Assembly (NCBI GenBank): GCA_963281155.1
Contig: CAUJLY010000003.1
Location: 6,262,001 to 6,326,000, forward strand
Direction: 5' to 3'
DNA from: Rhabditophanes sp. KR3021
Taxonomy: Eukaryota > Nematoda > Chromadorea > Rhabditida > Alloionematidae
Length of the DNA: 64,000 nucleotides
The position numbers and the translations under genes are program-made. Positions 21,401 to 33,800 of this stretch are shown here, one piece after another. Each line of letters opens with the position of its first letter. Position 1 is the first letter of the stretch. The notes beneath the pieces were generated by a model. The model was not told the DNA's origin. It was given only the letters and a program-made list of their open reading frames with translations, and made no database searches.

Positions 21401-24400
21401 AAAATATTTTGACAATCATCATATATCTTCTGCATTTACTATAAATATATTGTCTAAAATAGATTTATTTTTGTGGATAATAATGATATGAATAATAATT
21501 TAACTAATTCACCCAGGAAAATCACTTTAAATTAAACCATCTATTACTCTTTTTTGTTTGTTCCTATTAATAAGGTTTTATAATTGGTGATGCTGATCAC
21601 ACCCTACAAAAAGCAGAAACACGACAAGTGTCTGTTTTGATGCAAAATGTAACAATATTTAAAGGAGCATTCAAAATTATTAATGATTATGTTTTTTGGA
21701 GACAAATCATTTCTCACCAACAAGGAAATCTTTCTGTAGCTGATATTCTAAAAGTGAACTTTTAGAGCGTCTCGCAAAACCCCTTCCATATTTATTATTA
21801 TTACCTTAATAGTGCTGCTCCTTTTTATGATAATAATAATAAAATGAAAAAAATTTAAAATCAGAATTTTATGTATATGTCCGTACCAAGGTAATAAGAT
21901 CGGCCTTTTTTAAAAATGAAATAAATGTTTCCATTAATTTGACAAAGAAATAGTAAAATTAAGCACCAACAAAAATAAACTTCAACAAAGATACGCTTCG
22001 GTGAATGGTAAAAATTTTGATAGGGAATGTTTAAATTTTTGAACAATTATTAGAAATGATCGCATTTGTTTATCTCTTTAATAATACCTGTAGCGAACAA
22101 ATTAGAAAAGAAAGGACAACATGAAGCTTACCTAATATTGTCGGGTTGTATCTCTTGTTAAAGTTAATTTCATTAGCATGAATAATATTCTGAAGCAATG
22201 AATACATTGAATGTGACCAATGTGAAGAGTTTGATCAACGATGTCTAGGGCAAAAAAAGATATTCACGCCAAAGTCTTACCTAAATTTTTAAAACACTGA
22301 TATAAATCTAAAATACCTTGCATTTATAATAAATAAGATGATATAAATTAAAATTTATATTATAACTTATTTATTTGTGCTTATGAATTTTTGATATTAA
22401 AGAGAGAGATTGCTAATCGAATTATCAAATTACCTAGTTTTTAATATTAACTTAAAAAGACAATTAAAGTATATGGTGATTTTGTTGCGCACAACTAAGA
22501 ATAGGACGAGAAAAAAGATGGTGTTTTACTTATCTCCCTTAATATAGTCTTTAAATCATATGTATAAATATTTGTAATATAAAAATATATATTATGATCT
22601 GCTGTTATGTGGTATATACATAATTTATTGATAATGAACAATTAACTAATTAGTAATTAATTAATAATTGAAGAAAGGACTATTTAAATCATCATAATAT
22701 TTGCAAATAAAGTCATTTTTTGCCTAGATACTTAATTATTTAGTTACTCTTTTAAGAAAGGGTAATACAATTGATATTATTATTGTCATAACGAAGGCCG
22801 TGTATATTAGTTGTAATAAATCATAATAAATTATTAATTTTATACATTCACATATATACACAACCACCTAACAGACACCATCCATGACAATGTAACAAAT
22901 TTTTGATTGGTCAGTGTTAACAAACATTTGTTTTTGACACTACTAATAACAAGTTACATTTGGAATTTATCATTATTCATCACAAAATTACTAATTCTTT
23001 TTACTATAAAAAGTTTCTATATCTGTTTCATTTTTTGGGTTAATAAATGAATTTTTTGGTTGACATAAATTCAATTTTTTGTTGATTCATGCACAATTTC
23101 AAATTAACAAAAGGCAGGTAATAGTTGTGTAATAAAAGTAATTTAGCTACTTTCTAATTAATTTCAATAAAAACCAAAACCATAAAATCTCAAAAAATCA
23201 AGACACAAGCCTACATATAAACAATCTAAAAAGTAGGTTTATAGCAAAAAAAGTTTTTAATTTCATAGTGCATCAAGTCATTTTTTAACATTCAAACAAA
23301 TATAATGAGATAATAAATAAACTTTTTGATAAGAAGCACCAAAATTACGATCTTGTGATGATCAGGATGTCTCATCAAAAATTATTATAATTTACTGTCG
23401 CAAAATATAAACGTTTGTAGATAAAATAAAAGTTTTAAGTATCATAAAGTTTAAATTTATTATGTGCACAACTTCATCTCTTTTTTCTGATATGATTTTA
23501 TACTTTTTTGAGATATTAATAGAAGAATGATTTGCTTTTATTGTCAAATATTTCAGTCGAATTACGTCGTCTACTAAGGATGTACCAGTGAATCATGTCA
23601 TCAAAATATATTCTATATTAATTTTATGATAAGGTAATCATTTTTTTGTTCATGCAAAGGGCATGGAAGTTTGTCGTCTAGCTACGACCACTAACGTGTA
23701 CTGTAAGCAACGATTTTTGAATGAAGCGACGACATCGCTATAAAGGAGTATTCAAAAATGATATTTATATTGTATTATGCGTATACATAAATATATAAAT
23801 ATAATTTTAACGTCTCAAAAAGCTATAAAAAAATTCAGGTTATCTGAGCCTTATAAAATATCAATATCATAAATGTTAAAACTATTTATATTTATGGATC
23901 TCCTTTGCTACAACCCTTTTGAATAAAAAATTTCTTCAGATGATACATGTAAATACTCACTACTGCTATTTAGGAGTGTAAAGTTATGAAGATAGGTTGT
24001 TATAAAATGTCATGAACTTTTCACGATTAACTTTTGGATGGTGGTGTAAAAGTTAATGAAAATGGTTGGCATAAAGATTCTTATTTATGATTACAAAATT
24101 GATTAATTTAAATTGAATAGAGAAATGATGTCGTCATTTATGTGAAAGTTTCATCAAATTAAAAAGCTATAAAAAGTTATCTTTTATTATGGGTAATCTC
24201 AAATTGGTTCTTTGAGCAGACACCTAGATACAAATACATTTTTATATTAAAAAAATTGTTAATATCAGACATCATCATATTTTTTAGATGAATATATCCG
24301 CCTATCACGGACCACAAATTATACCTCGATATAATGATAAATGCATTTAGGAAAGGAGTAATGAGATACCGTTGATAATAGATACAACTTTACTCGGCAA

Positions 24401-27400
24401 ATAAATAAGTACCACCAAAGTATGGAGAATGTATAAAAAAGTGCATTTCAGTTATTTGAGAGAATTTAATATACAAAAGCTATATAAAAAATGTTGGTTT
24501 GTAGGATTATGGTAACATAATATGAAAAGTGAATGAAATGAGTGTATTAAAAATGATAAATGTTCATACTATAAAAAATATATGAAAGATAATAGCATGG
24601 ATAAATAAATCCTATTCACGAATGATGTTAGATTATGTAATGGCAGGAAGAAGGTTTTTCTTTCATCTCATTTTTTGTTACATAATGTATGGGTGGAGAG
24701 AGAATAAAAAAGGACTGATGGTAAGTTAATGTAAGTTTAAGTATAATTTTTAGTGTGAATCAAACAAATGTTAAAATGATATTTTGTTGTGTTGAATATC
24801 ATTTTTAATATGGTCCGCCTTTTTGAGCAATGAATAAAATGCATAAATGATGGCGTATTAAATATACCATCTCATTAAATAAAACATAACGCAACTGTTT
24901 TTGAAGTGATGAATAAATTAAAAAATCCTTTTTAAATAAATATACACTTCGAAAATGATTGGATGATGGGGTTTGCGGGAAAGAAGTATCAGAACCATCA
25001 GAACTATTATAATAAGAGGTACTGGTAAATGATCAAATAAGACACACTATTTAATAGATGGTATTGAATACATATATTTATTACATTTACAACAAGAGAG
25101 CTGATGGTGAAAATTATTGTTATTAAAGTTGGCAATTAAATTTACACTAAAAAAAGTCGTTTTTTGTCATTCTTTTATGACCTTATGGCTAAGTTGTTAA
25201 AAGCATTTGGAAGAAACATGCGTCAAATCTATAAATACTACTTGATTATACGAAAGAACAATAACCAGATTTTATATTAAAAGTGCGCCACGAGCAGATG
25301 AAAATGAAATATAGTATATGGGATGGCACAAAACAATTTGATGAGCTAATAAAAGCAGCAACTATAGTGGAAACATTGTATGCATCCTAAATTATTAGGT
25401 TGGAGGAAGTATTATATAAATAAAGTAAATGTTTTATGATAACTAATTACTACAAATTAAATTGACGAAGATGACACAAGAGACAAACACCATTATGTAT
25501 TTCAGCAAATTTCGAAAAGACATTAAGCTGATATAAATTTTTTGATAATCACAATTTTAATTATATATTTAATTATATATTTAGGTAGTTAGTAGATGCT
25601 GTAGAGGCGATATAAAAATAAATTTATTGTGTTCGCAAATGTGATTATGAAGAAACTTTAGAAGATTATTTTGATAAGCTACGATTTTAGTTTGAATAAA
25701 ATATAGTTTAAATGTAGACCGTCGAAAATGTCAGTTAATTATTTTTCGGTTAACAAAGTTTTTAATTTACAGAAAGTTGTATGGCAACGTTGTGGTTTGA
25801 ATAAAGTTAACGTTAATTGAACCTAATTATTTCTATTCGAAGGTAAATTACATTGAAAAAAGTTGCAACAAGTTTATTAATACAATCGTAAGCTAATTTA
25901 AATCTACTTTAAGTACTAAAAAATTTGTAATAATTTACACAAACTTTAATCTAAATTAATCGCCTTTACTAAAGGTATCTTTTTTAATAAAAATAAATGG
26001 TACCATTTTTGTTTATTAAATTTATAATATTCCCTCAATCATCATCACTCATCTTTCTCTGACCATCTTACAATTGTGATTTTAATAAAAGGGAATGAAA
26101 TAAAATATTGTAGTATATAGAGACAGAGACGAATAAAACTACAAGTCTCTTCATAGAAAAAGCTTCATATTATTTTAAAATATACAAGCTTCATTTAAAT
26201 ATACAAGCATCATCATCTTTATCAACTTTATATTATTTTAAAAATGAAAGAATAATCTTCTTGTTTTTGATAGAGATAATTAAGAAGAAGTGGGTAAGCC
26301 TAATTATATGCTATAATAATGACAAAAACAAACAAAAAGACCGATTACAAAATGTTGTGTTGATTTGTGACAAATAAAAGGATATAAATTTATAAATTTA
26401 ATAAGAATCAAATATCATTTTCTTAATATTATCATCATCTTCTTTTTTTGAAGATCAAAATCAGAAAAAGAGAAAGTCATTAATTAGAGGTGTGAGTTAG
26501 TATATACTCTATCTGCAAAATTAAAAAGTAAGAAGATATGAAAATGCTACATATACTTGAGACAATTGGTACTTCATAAATATATAACAAATCATATTTT
26601 TTAAAAGACAAAAGTATCTTTTATAATATTGATACAACTTGATTTTATATTAAAAAGATATGACGATGACACAAGGATCAACTTTATTTTCCTATCAAAT
26701 AGACAAAAATAATAGTCACTAACATATTCAATAATATAATTAATGATCCTTTATCAATTGAATATATTATATTTGTTGATGAATATAAAGAGAATAGACA
26801 CTGCATTTTCAAACACTTTCCTTGTACACCATCAATTTTAGATAAATTCTAAAAATACCTCTTTGGTATGGTGGAGAATTGATGGAGAATAAGCTTTTGA
26901 TTAACCACACTCACCCCAAAAACGTACAACAAAAGGTCGTCCAAGCCATTAATCAAGAAAAGGTGTAAATTAAAATTATAAAAAAGACACTTAATAATGA
27001 ACTCGGCTGGAGCTAAGGTTCTTTATGCAAAAATTTTCCTTTTCAAAGTAATAAATTAGTTTGTAGTGAAATGCCACCAAAATATATCTACACCCATATA
27101 ATCACATAAATTTTGCCCCATCGGTCTTTTCACATCAAAATACGCGATTCCCTTCGCGGCATTGGCACAAAGATCAAAATAGGAAATGAAACTATAAATT
27201 TTATTTTAGAACTCACCCTCAACAAGTTAACTTTTAATATAATAATTGTTGGCGATATGTTTATAATGAACTTAAAAAGATGTTTGCGACGACACACAAT
27301 CGCATACATACAAAACACTTTGATACTTATAATAACCATGTAATCTGTCAGAAGACGTCACAATCAAAAATTGCGGAGACTCGCCATTGAAATATGTGTC

Positions 27401-30400
27401 TTTTAATTTTCATTTATATTTAATGTTTTTAGTATACTTGATTAAGTATTGCGGCAAGCTTTTTATTTTTTTTTGCCATTTCTAATATGTAAGATAAATG
27501 GTTTACAAATAGTTTGTAGTTATATTTAATAGAAATATAGAAGAGACAGGAAGACATCTTTTACAGGAAATTATGATTCGAGAAGGCCAATCATAATTAC
27601 TACATTACAGTATAAGGAAATATTAATATACATCATAAATTTAGGCATGCCTTAAATAATCTCTGCTTGTCACGAAGCGACACTACCAAATTTAGCCACC
27701 AAATACTATCTTCTATCTACTAACTAAAAATGGACAGAGCAAGTGTTTTGCTTTGGAAAAAATAGTATATTATCTTTTTTAATATATTTTGAAGAAATAA
27801 TTGCCTTTTAAAAGAAGTAATTTCTGCCACACATCAAAAGTCCTTTTAAAACAAGCTACATGCCTGTAAAGGCAGCTGTTTAGATTTGTGTTTCTTTTTT
27901 AAAATTACCCAATTAAACAAATCAAATATTCAGGCATCAAAACAATTAATGTCGTTACAAAATGTTCATAAATGGTCCAGCCAAAAGGCTGGTGGCTGTA
28001 TTTGAAATGAGTTTAAACACAATTTTGTAATGGATCATAAATATATTTGTAATGAGACTATTTAATAGACATGAGTGCCATTTGCGAAGGTAAAATAGGG
28101 ATAAGTAATTTCAAGTGAAAACACTAAAATGTCAAACATTACATAAATAAATAAATATATTCAGTGCCATTTAAAAAGGTCAGCACTTTGTAGGTTAATA
28201 AAAAATGTATAATATTTTAATAAGACGGTAAAATGTACAAAAATATAAATCTGTATACTTATGAATAAGTATCTAGGCAACAAAACCATATCCTGCCCAT
28301 TTTAGAAACAAAAGGAAGATCTTTTTTGTTTAGATATATACTTTTGACAAATACACACATCACATACACTCCAAGGTATCTTTGGTATAGCAAAACTTAA
28401 ACTTCTCAAAAAGGTGCAGATTTAATATTTAGATAAAATTTGATATACACTCATTAAAAATATTTAGTCAAATACTTTTTTGTTATATAAAAGGAAAGAG
28501 ATGCGTTTAGCGATATATATTTAATAAACTTTTTTTTGCCACCACTAGTTTATGAAACATACTTTTTTTATCTTGTCATCTAGTAATATGCATGTGTATA
28601 TAGTAGTACAAAAATTTGAATGAATGAAATATCTAGAATGTTCAAAAAGTACATGATGTGGAAATTGAAAAATATTACTTAATTAGTAACAAAACAAAAA
28701 ATATATAGTTTCAATACCTTATATAATTTCAGTGACATTTGCCATCTTCCTAATGGGGGTAAAATAGTGCATTTGATAAATGGTTGGAATGATAATTTTT
28801 AATACAAATTAAATTATCCAAAAGAATATAGCAAGTGTTGCCAATTTGTTTCTAATTAAGAGCATCATCTTTTGTATTTGATTGTAGAATAAGTTGAGAA
28901 TTTATTAACACTTTAAATGGTCGGAAATTAGTTTTTATATAAATTTAATATAATACAACATAATTGTGTGTTAAAATTTTTATATTCTCCAATCATTATA
29001 TAAAAAGAGTAGAGGTAAATTTCCACTGAAACGGAATTAATTTAATAAGTAGAAGAGTGGCGCACACAACGCTTTGACAAAATCAAATTATTTTTAACTT
29101 CTAAATTAGTATACATATTTTATGATGATAATAAAAACCACTGATCAAATTAATTAATTTTTTATACATCTATAATCAAACAAAACAACTCTTTTGGTAG
29201 GATTCAAAAGTTTTCGGTAAATGTTTGGAGATAATAATTTGATGCACTTTTTGAATGTCATATTAAGTTAATTTTAAAGACACTTATTAACATTATGAAC
29301 AAAGGTACATTTAAAAAAGATTCCATTCAAACAAAAGAGTAAATAATGAAATATGTAATCAAAAATACTTATCAAAAGTCTTAATCTCCGTTTTTAAAAC
29401 AAATTTTTTATTATATGATATTAAAAAAAGGAGAGAAGAAAAGTGTGAGGCGCTGTGTGGTATTTATATGATATGAGCCTATATATTTATTAAATTAGTC
29501 ATAAAAAGAGGAAGGTAGCACATTATATTTTGTTCTTCTTTTGTTTGAATTTCAAATATCAGTTAGAGTTAATGCTCTACATTTGTTTCTATTTAAGTAT
29601 ATTTGTAAGGTAACAAACTTATTTTACCTTCTTTTTTATATTATTGCCTTGCAGTTTCATATATGATAATAATTTTTTGATTTATTTATACAAAAGGTTG
29701 ACATCACAACAATTTAAAAAGTGGGATGATCAAGATAGGTACATAAATATTTATATATTTATTCACAAACAATAAATCATTTTAATTTTTGTTTGAACTT
29801 AACTACTAAAATGGTAAAATCTTTCCAACGACTTTTTAATGATATGAATAATTTAGACAAAATAACACTTGCATATGCTTCATTTAGAAATTGACCGGCA
29901 AAACCATTTCAAATGATACAAAATAAGACAACTCAAAATGCGAATATTAATGAAGCAAAAGATGATTTACTTAGTGATTATAAAAAAGTATATTATTTAT
30001 TTATAAACATTATCATATATTTAAAAACAAAAATGAGCTACCTAATTTAATGAGCAAACAAAAAGGTATCTGTCTTATTTATTTGATCAAATGAATATGA
30101 TATGATTTTTAGCTTCAAATAATTTATTTTAAGGTAAGGTAACTGAAAATTGTAGCTTAATAGATGTTTGTTTGGGTGAAAGGACAAATAGCTTGCATGA
30201 ACTCAATTAAAACAGTTTTGCATACAACTATATCATGAAACAATTTTGGATATGACAATTTCATGCAGCAATATCTAATAATGAAAAATATAACATTTTT
30301 GCAATTGAAAGAGCAATAATTCTACTCAAGTCATTACTTTAAAATACATACACACATATTAGACAATCCTTTTGAATGGTACTTAATGGAGAAGAAGAGT

Positions 30401-30862
30401 TACATCATCAATATGATAAATAATACAATATCAATTAATCATCCACACAATCAAATTCAACAACCCCAACACACCACTATATTTTTTATTTCATCTTATT
30501 TACAGAAGAAAGAACAATCAACATCCTGAACAAAGGACCATTTAAGGCATCATCAACTATTTGTGTCCAATTTCATCCACTCATAAAAGTACATAATTAT
30601 TTGGAACAATTAATAACAAAAAACGAAATCCATTTTTAATGTATCTTTTATTATCAAACATACCTTCTTCCATCATAACTATATCGGCAGATTGTCCCTC
30701 GGAAGAAGTCGAAGAATCGCTTCCTCCACGTTCTTGATTTGTCTTAAAAAAAGGCAGAGTGTCTGTTGCTTCAAATTTTGTATGAATATGTTCGGCACTA
30801 GTTACACATGTATTCATTGCATAATACCATTCAACTTTCGTTGTTGCTTGTGTCACGTCTTT
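15500..30862 (-). CDS. salm: Spalt/SALL family zinc-finger transcription factor
   Basis: Minus-strand exons in order: about 30862-30664, 20509-20151, 19554-18364, 18317-18231, 18190-17231, 17132-17024 and 15909-15500. All join in phase to about 1,104 residues. The first exon seen lacks a start codon, so a 5' exon is missing. After an acidic region comes a Q-rich segment ([20 protein letters not shown]) at the position of the SALL oligomerisation region. C2H2 fingers follow: [41 protein letters not shown] paired with [64 protein letters not shown] paired with [23 protein letters not shown]; and a final [17 protein letters not shown]. Paired fingers with TTKGNLK...HMG are the SALL signature. 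Linkers read THTGERPF and THTGDKPF. SALL proteins are DNA-binding repressors in limb, trachea and sensory-organ development. Introns range from 40 nt to 10.2 kb. Confidence 0.95.
15966..16905 (+). pseudogene. Decayed gene nested antisense in the last spalt intron
   Basis: The plus strand of the 1.1-kb intron carries coding-like blocks. The first (15966-16249) follows an ATTAG acceptor-like site and includes [38 protein letters not shown] and [19 protein letters not shown] 41-nt GT-AG intron (16250-16290) leads to a second block. The second block is open only in a shifted frame ([52 protein letters not shown]) and ends at TGA near 16598. Further downstream, frames with internal stops ([35 protein letters not shown]) continue to about 16905. 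The mixture of an intact host-size intron, a frameshift at the junction and several stops marks a DNA-copied gene in decay. Family not recognised, and no obvious similarity to the remnant in the AFG2-like intron. Confidence 0.6.
20510..30663. other. 10.2-kb spalt intron, mostly AT-rich non-coding
   Basis: This intron is over 100 times longer than the typical intron in the window. Apart from the short open block at 21574-21765, I find no credible coding exon. Frames on both strands at 27113-27343 overlap each other and look like chance. Two stretches richer in C+G stand out: about 23545-23755 and about 27110-27400. They would be natural places to look for conserved enhancers, since spalt genes are controlled by many distal elements. 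Some local imperfect duplications occur (for example the ATATTTAATTAT repeats near 25555-25585). Confidence 0.55.
21574..21765 (+). other. Open exon-like block, antisense inside the spalt intron
   Basis: A 63-codon plus-strand frame without an early ATG ends at TAG 21763-21765. Residues such as [39 protein letters not shown] and ADILKVNF have ordinary protein composition, unlike the Ile/Tyr/Leu-rich chance frames elsewhere in the intron. There is no clear acceptor at its left edge (in-frame stops sit directly before 21574). It could be a decayed terminal exon. Family not recognised. Confidence 0.3.
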
Positions 30863-33800
30863 CTTTTATTATAACTTAATTGCCCTTAGTAAGAGGAAAT
30901 GAACTATAACAAAATATGATTAATATTAATAATTAACTTTTATAAAGGCAATAGAACGACGGTTTAATAAATTTGATTGAAAAAATGAATTTTTATGACG
31001 TTTTTACTAATTCATAACTAATTAACTTCACTTTTCTTAAACGAGACTACACATCCATTTGTCAGGCAAATAATAAAGGAAGCCACATTTTTTATTTCTA
31101 CATTTGTATTTGATTCAATCTCTTCCTAATTGCTAACTCTAGCTAGTTGGAAAGAAAAGAGTATTAAAGATATATATTTATATGTTTTTTTGAATGAGAC
31201 CATTAAATTATCACTTTTCATTATTTGGTAGTTACCATAGATGGTAGGGGTAGTGTGGCTTTAATGTTTTTTGAAAGTCATCATCATTAATGATAAATGT
31301 TATATTTTGTTAGTTTAAAAAGTGTGTCTACAATTTACGCAAAAGCTGCCCTCATTTTTTACGATTCTCCTCATGAATTAGGGACTAAAGGAAGGAGAGT
31401 GTTGTTTTTTGGATATGTTCATTCATATTGTAGAAGTAGTTAGATTAAAAAATAATATCTTTAAAACAGACACCCTTTATGTATAACACATCACCTAATC
31501 ATTATTGTCCACATCGCCAGGCCTTAATGTGGTAGCATCATCCATACCATTAATAGTACTTCTTTTGAATGAGCATCATGATTTTAAGGAAATTTGAAGT
31601 GTATCATTATAGATATTTCTCAATAAATAATAGCCATTTCATCATCAACGATCCAAATAAATATACCATCACCATTTTACAATATGATTACTTAAAAATA
31701 TTTATTGCTATTTTATATAAAGAAAATATATATGTTCTCTTAACTCATACAAATTAAAAAGGCCAGATTTTGGAAAGCTTTCAAATGATTGAAAACCTAT
31801 TTATTAAATTGAAATATTATGCATAAAAAAGATGCAAATAGTGATGATGTCAGAGAAGCAACTTGTATCCATCCAATCATAAAGCTATCATATTTGTGGT
31901 GTATTGTTAATAATATTTTTTTATAATAACCGCAAGACAGAGAGAGATGGGTTTGTAGTGTGAATTATTGTAAAATAAATATATCTATACGATATGTGGC
32001 AAATAAAGTTACCCACCACTAAAGACCCCTTCGTCAGTGCTAAACTTTTTGATAAAATAAAAAGATTTTAAATTATCAAAATTTAATCTCCGCCTAAAAA
32101 GGATAGAAGCTCAATATAAATATATATTGCCATAATATGGCACATACAATAACAAAAATTGCCCCATTTAGTACCAAATAAAGTTAATTTACAAGAAAAG
32201 ACTTTTCGCTCAGCTTACTTAGCATTTATTTAATGGTAAATGATAATAAAAATTCATTTCTTTTTACCTTACTAACTAGCTTTACCTTCTTTATTATTTG
32301 TTTAGTTAATGAAAAAGGATTAATTTCTTTTTAATACACTCATTTACTTATTGTTATAAAAAATTATTAATTTTTCAAACTATATACAACTTACTAGTAG
32401 ACAACACCACTTTTTGATTCAAAAGAAATGGAGGCTCCTGTTGAGGAATTTAATTGTCAATCTTAACAAAACAACACTTATTCATATCGAAGACACGTTA
32501 ACCCTATTATAAAACAAATAAAACATATACATAATTACTTATGAATTAAATATGAAGGTGCTAAAAAATAAAGGATATCAAGTTTCGTTTTTGTTTAATA
32601 AATATTACCTCTTTTATAATCTCCCAAAAAATGATGTACCGTATGGTGAAGCATCTACAAAAAAGTTGTAAATTTGTTATAAAAAGGAACTGTTGCTTTA
32701 ATAACCTTGATAGGTCCATCACCGAAAACCATATGCATTAAGTAAATAGATCGAAATTGAATTGTGTTGTATAAAAATGAAATTGAGAGTTGGGTTGATT
32801 AGGAAAGTTGGAAATGAATACACCATTTTTATATATTAGGTCGAGGAAAGAGTTTATTTGTTTGAGGAATAAGTTAGTTGATTCATTAGTAGCGATTTTA
32901 TTAATATGAAATGAAATATTTGTTTTTAATATTTGAATTCAATTTTTTACACGCAAATATTGGATGGTGGATTTAAATTGTGTGGGGTGTCAAAAGTAAG
33001 CACTAAAAACTTCTTTGATATCAATTTTGATTGTGATGGGAGAAATGAAATATTTGAAATGTATATTTTAATATCAAATAATATATTATGTATATGAATT
33101 GTCTAATGAAGTTATAAGAAGAACAATTTTTAGTGATGTGAGTGTTTTATACAACAAATTAATGAGAAGAGGTGTAGGTAAGGATTTTTAGTTTGTTGAT
33201 ATAAATAAATAAGTTTTATATCATCACCATCTCTTTTAATAATAAAGTAGTTGATAAATATATTTATATATTCATTTAGGTTCATTCTAAATGTGATCAT
33301 CATTCTACAAAACAATTTATTAGGTACATTTCCAACAAAAACCACTAGATTATACTTCATAGTAAATTATATCATTCTTACATAAGTGTAAGTGAAATAA
33401 GTCAATTTCTTTTTTTATCCAAATCAAAAATGATTTTTGAAAGTTTGAAGGAAAGTCTCATTCATTTTTAATGAGCTCATATAAAAAAAGGTAAATGAAT
33501 TATAGAGGTGAGTATCAATATCGATAACCACTTACTTTTAATAAAAAAAATTCTAACAAACGTTTGTGATATAATTAATTATGTTGATATAAAGATAATG
33601 CGTCAAACTATTTCAATCTTGGTAGATGTTTAGCTTATATATTCAAAATTAAAGATGATTTTTTGAGTAAATGTCATAAAATAGGTGTATCTAATAAAGA
33701 ATGTAGATGTTTAATAAAAAGATAAAAATGCTAGTTCCTCATTAATTTAGCTAGATACAAGTATTACAATTGATATCAAAATATATCTTTTTTCTTATAA

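Noticed and set aside
25550..25590. Short ATATTTAATTAT tandem-like repeat
   Set aside because: Two imperfect units only; ordinary low-complexity sequence.
27113..27343. Overlapping open frames on both strands in the spalt intron
   Set aside because: Both strands are open over the same bases, there are no splice signals, and residues are dominated by Ile, Leu and Asn; typical of chance in AT-rich DNA.
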